Below are positions 5,827 through 6,831 of a stretch of 6,831 bases of DNA, piece after piece. The position numbers were made by a program, and so were the translations under genes. Source of the DNA: Nitrospiraceae bacterium UBA2166 (lineage in GTDB: Bacteria; Nitrospirota; Nitrospiria; Nitrospirales; UBA2166); the NCBI GenBank assembly GCA_002328825.1, contig DCWI01000048.1, positions 513 to 7,343 on the forward strand. Direction: 5' to 3'. Each line of letters starts with the position of its first letter. Within the stretch, counting starts at the first letter, position 1. The notes under the pieces are model-generated. The model saw only the letters and a program-made list of their open reading frames with translations, searched no databases and was not told where the DNA came from.

Positions 5827-6831
5827 ATGACAAGTAAAGACATGGACAACTCTTTCACCTCATTAGTAGAAGCACAGCGCATCATTCTTGAAACATGTCC
5901 TGTTCTCGGGAAAGAAAAAGTTGGCATTCTGGATTCACTTGGTCGAACCTTAGCAGAAAATCTCATTGCCAAACGTGCAAATCCTCCCTGGAATAATTCC
6001 GCGATGGATGGGTTTGCCGTCCGCAATTCAGATCTTCCAACTGACCAAGCAGATCCAGAACCAGTAATCTTAAACGTGATTGAGGAAGTTCCTGCAGGAC
6101 GCTCCGCAACCCGGGCTGTAGGTCACGGAGAAGCGATTCGAATTATGACAGGCGCACCAGTCCCATCTGGAGCTGATACTGTGATAAAAATAGAGGACAC
6201 TGAGCCAACAAAAACACACGTAAAAGTTTTCTCCCATGTTAAGACCGGGTCGCATATCCGCAAACAAGGTGAAGACATTGCTAAAGATGAATGCCTCATC
6301 CCACGTGGAGCAAAAATCCGATCGGCCGAAATAGGTATTCTTGCAATGATGGGAAAACCTTTGGTCCTCACCCACCAACGTCCTCGAGTAGCTATTCTTT
6401 CCACTGGGGACGAATTAATGGATCTTGATGACCAATTTGACGAAGACAAAATTACGAATTCAAATGGGTATGCCTTTGCCGCACAAACACGCGAAGCGGG
6501 GGGGACACCCATCGTGCTAGGAATTTCAAAAGATCGCCCTGAAGATTTGAAAGAAAAAATTAGCGAGGCAGCCAACGCAGATATCCTCGTAATTTCCGGA
6601 GGAGTTTCTATGGGAGATTATGACTTTACCAAGATAGTTCTTAATGAGATCGGCATGAACATTCACGCGTGGAAGCTCGCGATCAAGCCAGGACAACCTG
6701 TAACATTCGGGACAATACGACGTACACTCTGCTTTGGATTACCAGGAAATCCTGTCTCATCAATGATCACCTTTGAGCAATTGGTTCGTCCAGCAATTCT
6801 AAAAATGTCAGGACAAACCAATCTCTTTCGG
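5827..6831 (+). CDS. moeA: Molybdopterin molybdotransferase MoeA (3' partial)
   Basis: MoeA inserts molybdate into adenylylated molybdopterin to form the active molybdenum cofactor, acting with MogA/MoaB in the cytoplasm. The frame is open from ATG 5827 to the last base, giving 335 codons; family members are about 400 residues, so most of the C-terminal domain IV is missing from the window. Motifs in order: NNSAMDGFAVR (56-66), IRIMTGAPVPSGADTV (104-119), RKQGEDI (145-151), LSTGDEL (191-197) opening the MPT-binding MoCF domain, SGGVSMGDYD (257-266), KPGQPVTFG (287-295) and GLPGNPVSSM (314-323). Asp61, Thr108, Asp150 and Glu196 fall at the positions of conserved active-site residues known from E. 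coli MoeA (Asp59, Thr100, Asp142, Glu188). No frameshift is seen. It follows tatC by 33 bp on the same strand. This pairing makes sense because many molybdoenzymes are loaded with cofactor and then exported by Tat, but no such enzyme is encoded here. Confidence 0.96.
   Translation, partial: MTSKDMDNSFTSLVEAQRIILETCPVLGKEKVGILDSLGRTLAENLIAKRANPPWNNSAMDGFAVRNSDLPTDQADPEPVILNVIEEVPAGRSATRAVGHGEAIRIMTGAPVPSGADTVIKIEDTEPTKTHVKVFSHVKTGSHIRKQGEDIAKDECLIPRGAKIRSAEIGILAMMGKPLVLTHQRPRVAILSTGDELMDLDDQFDEDKITNSNGYAFAAQTREAGGTPIVLGISKDRPEDLKEKISEAANADILVISGGVSMGDYDFTKIVLNEIGMNIHAWKLAIKPGQPVTFGTIRRTLCFGLPGNPVSSMITFEQLVRPAILKMSGQTNLFR

Noticed and set aside
6123..6575. Minus-strand open frame of 150 codons opposite moeA
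   Set aside because: The + strand carries continuous MoeA motifs through this interval. The antisense translation is compositionally biased and unrecognised.

Overview
This window looks like ordinary chromosomal DNA from a Gram-negative (diderm) bacterium. All seven protein genes lie on the + strand, tightly packed, with about 45% G+C judged by sampling a few lines. The diderm call rests on a periplasmic HtrA/DegP-type protease with two PDZ domains, a Tat translocase, and the housekeeping genes lon, thiL and moeA. The gene set and order would suit a Nitrospirota-like genome, but that is a weak inference made without any database search. I see no mobile element, CRISPR array, tRNA, rRNA, or sign of recent transfer.

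Layout. Positions 1-477 hold the 3' end of lon, the Ser/Lys proteolytic domain. Its stop codon directly abuts the start of thiL (478-1503, thiamine-monophosphate kinase). After 42 bp comes a 472-residue HD-domain phosphohydrolase of the dGTPase/SAMHD1-like type (1546-2964). A 78-bp gap with a clear inverted repeat leads to a short Tat pore/assembly protein, tatA (3043-3384). Then follow an HtrA/DegP-like protease (3432-4910) and tatC (4921-5793). moeA (5827 to beyond the window end) encodes the molybdopterin molybdotransferase that inserts molybdenum into the cofactor.

How the genes may work together. tatA and tatC encode the translocase that exports folded, often cofactor-loaded proteins. 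moeA makes the molybdenum cofactor carried by many Tat substrates. The HtrA protease sits between the two tat genes and would provide quality control of proteins in the periplasm. Lon does the equivalent job in the cytoplasm. ThiL makes thiamine diphosphate, and the HD protein probably hydrolyses (deoxy)nucleotides; neither has an obvious mechanistic link to protein export. The close same-strand spacing suggests one or two operons. The only candidate regulatory structures I see are two small inverted-repeat systems, at the thiL/HD junction and upstream of tatA.

No clearly new system is evident. The most interesting points are the htrA gene nested between tatA and tatC, a single Tat protein that mixes TatA-like and TatB-like signature residues with no separate tatB beside it, and the HD phosphohydrolase of unknown substrate.
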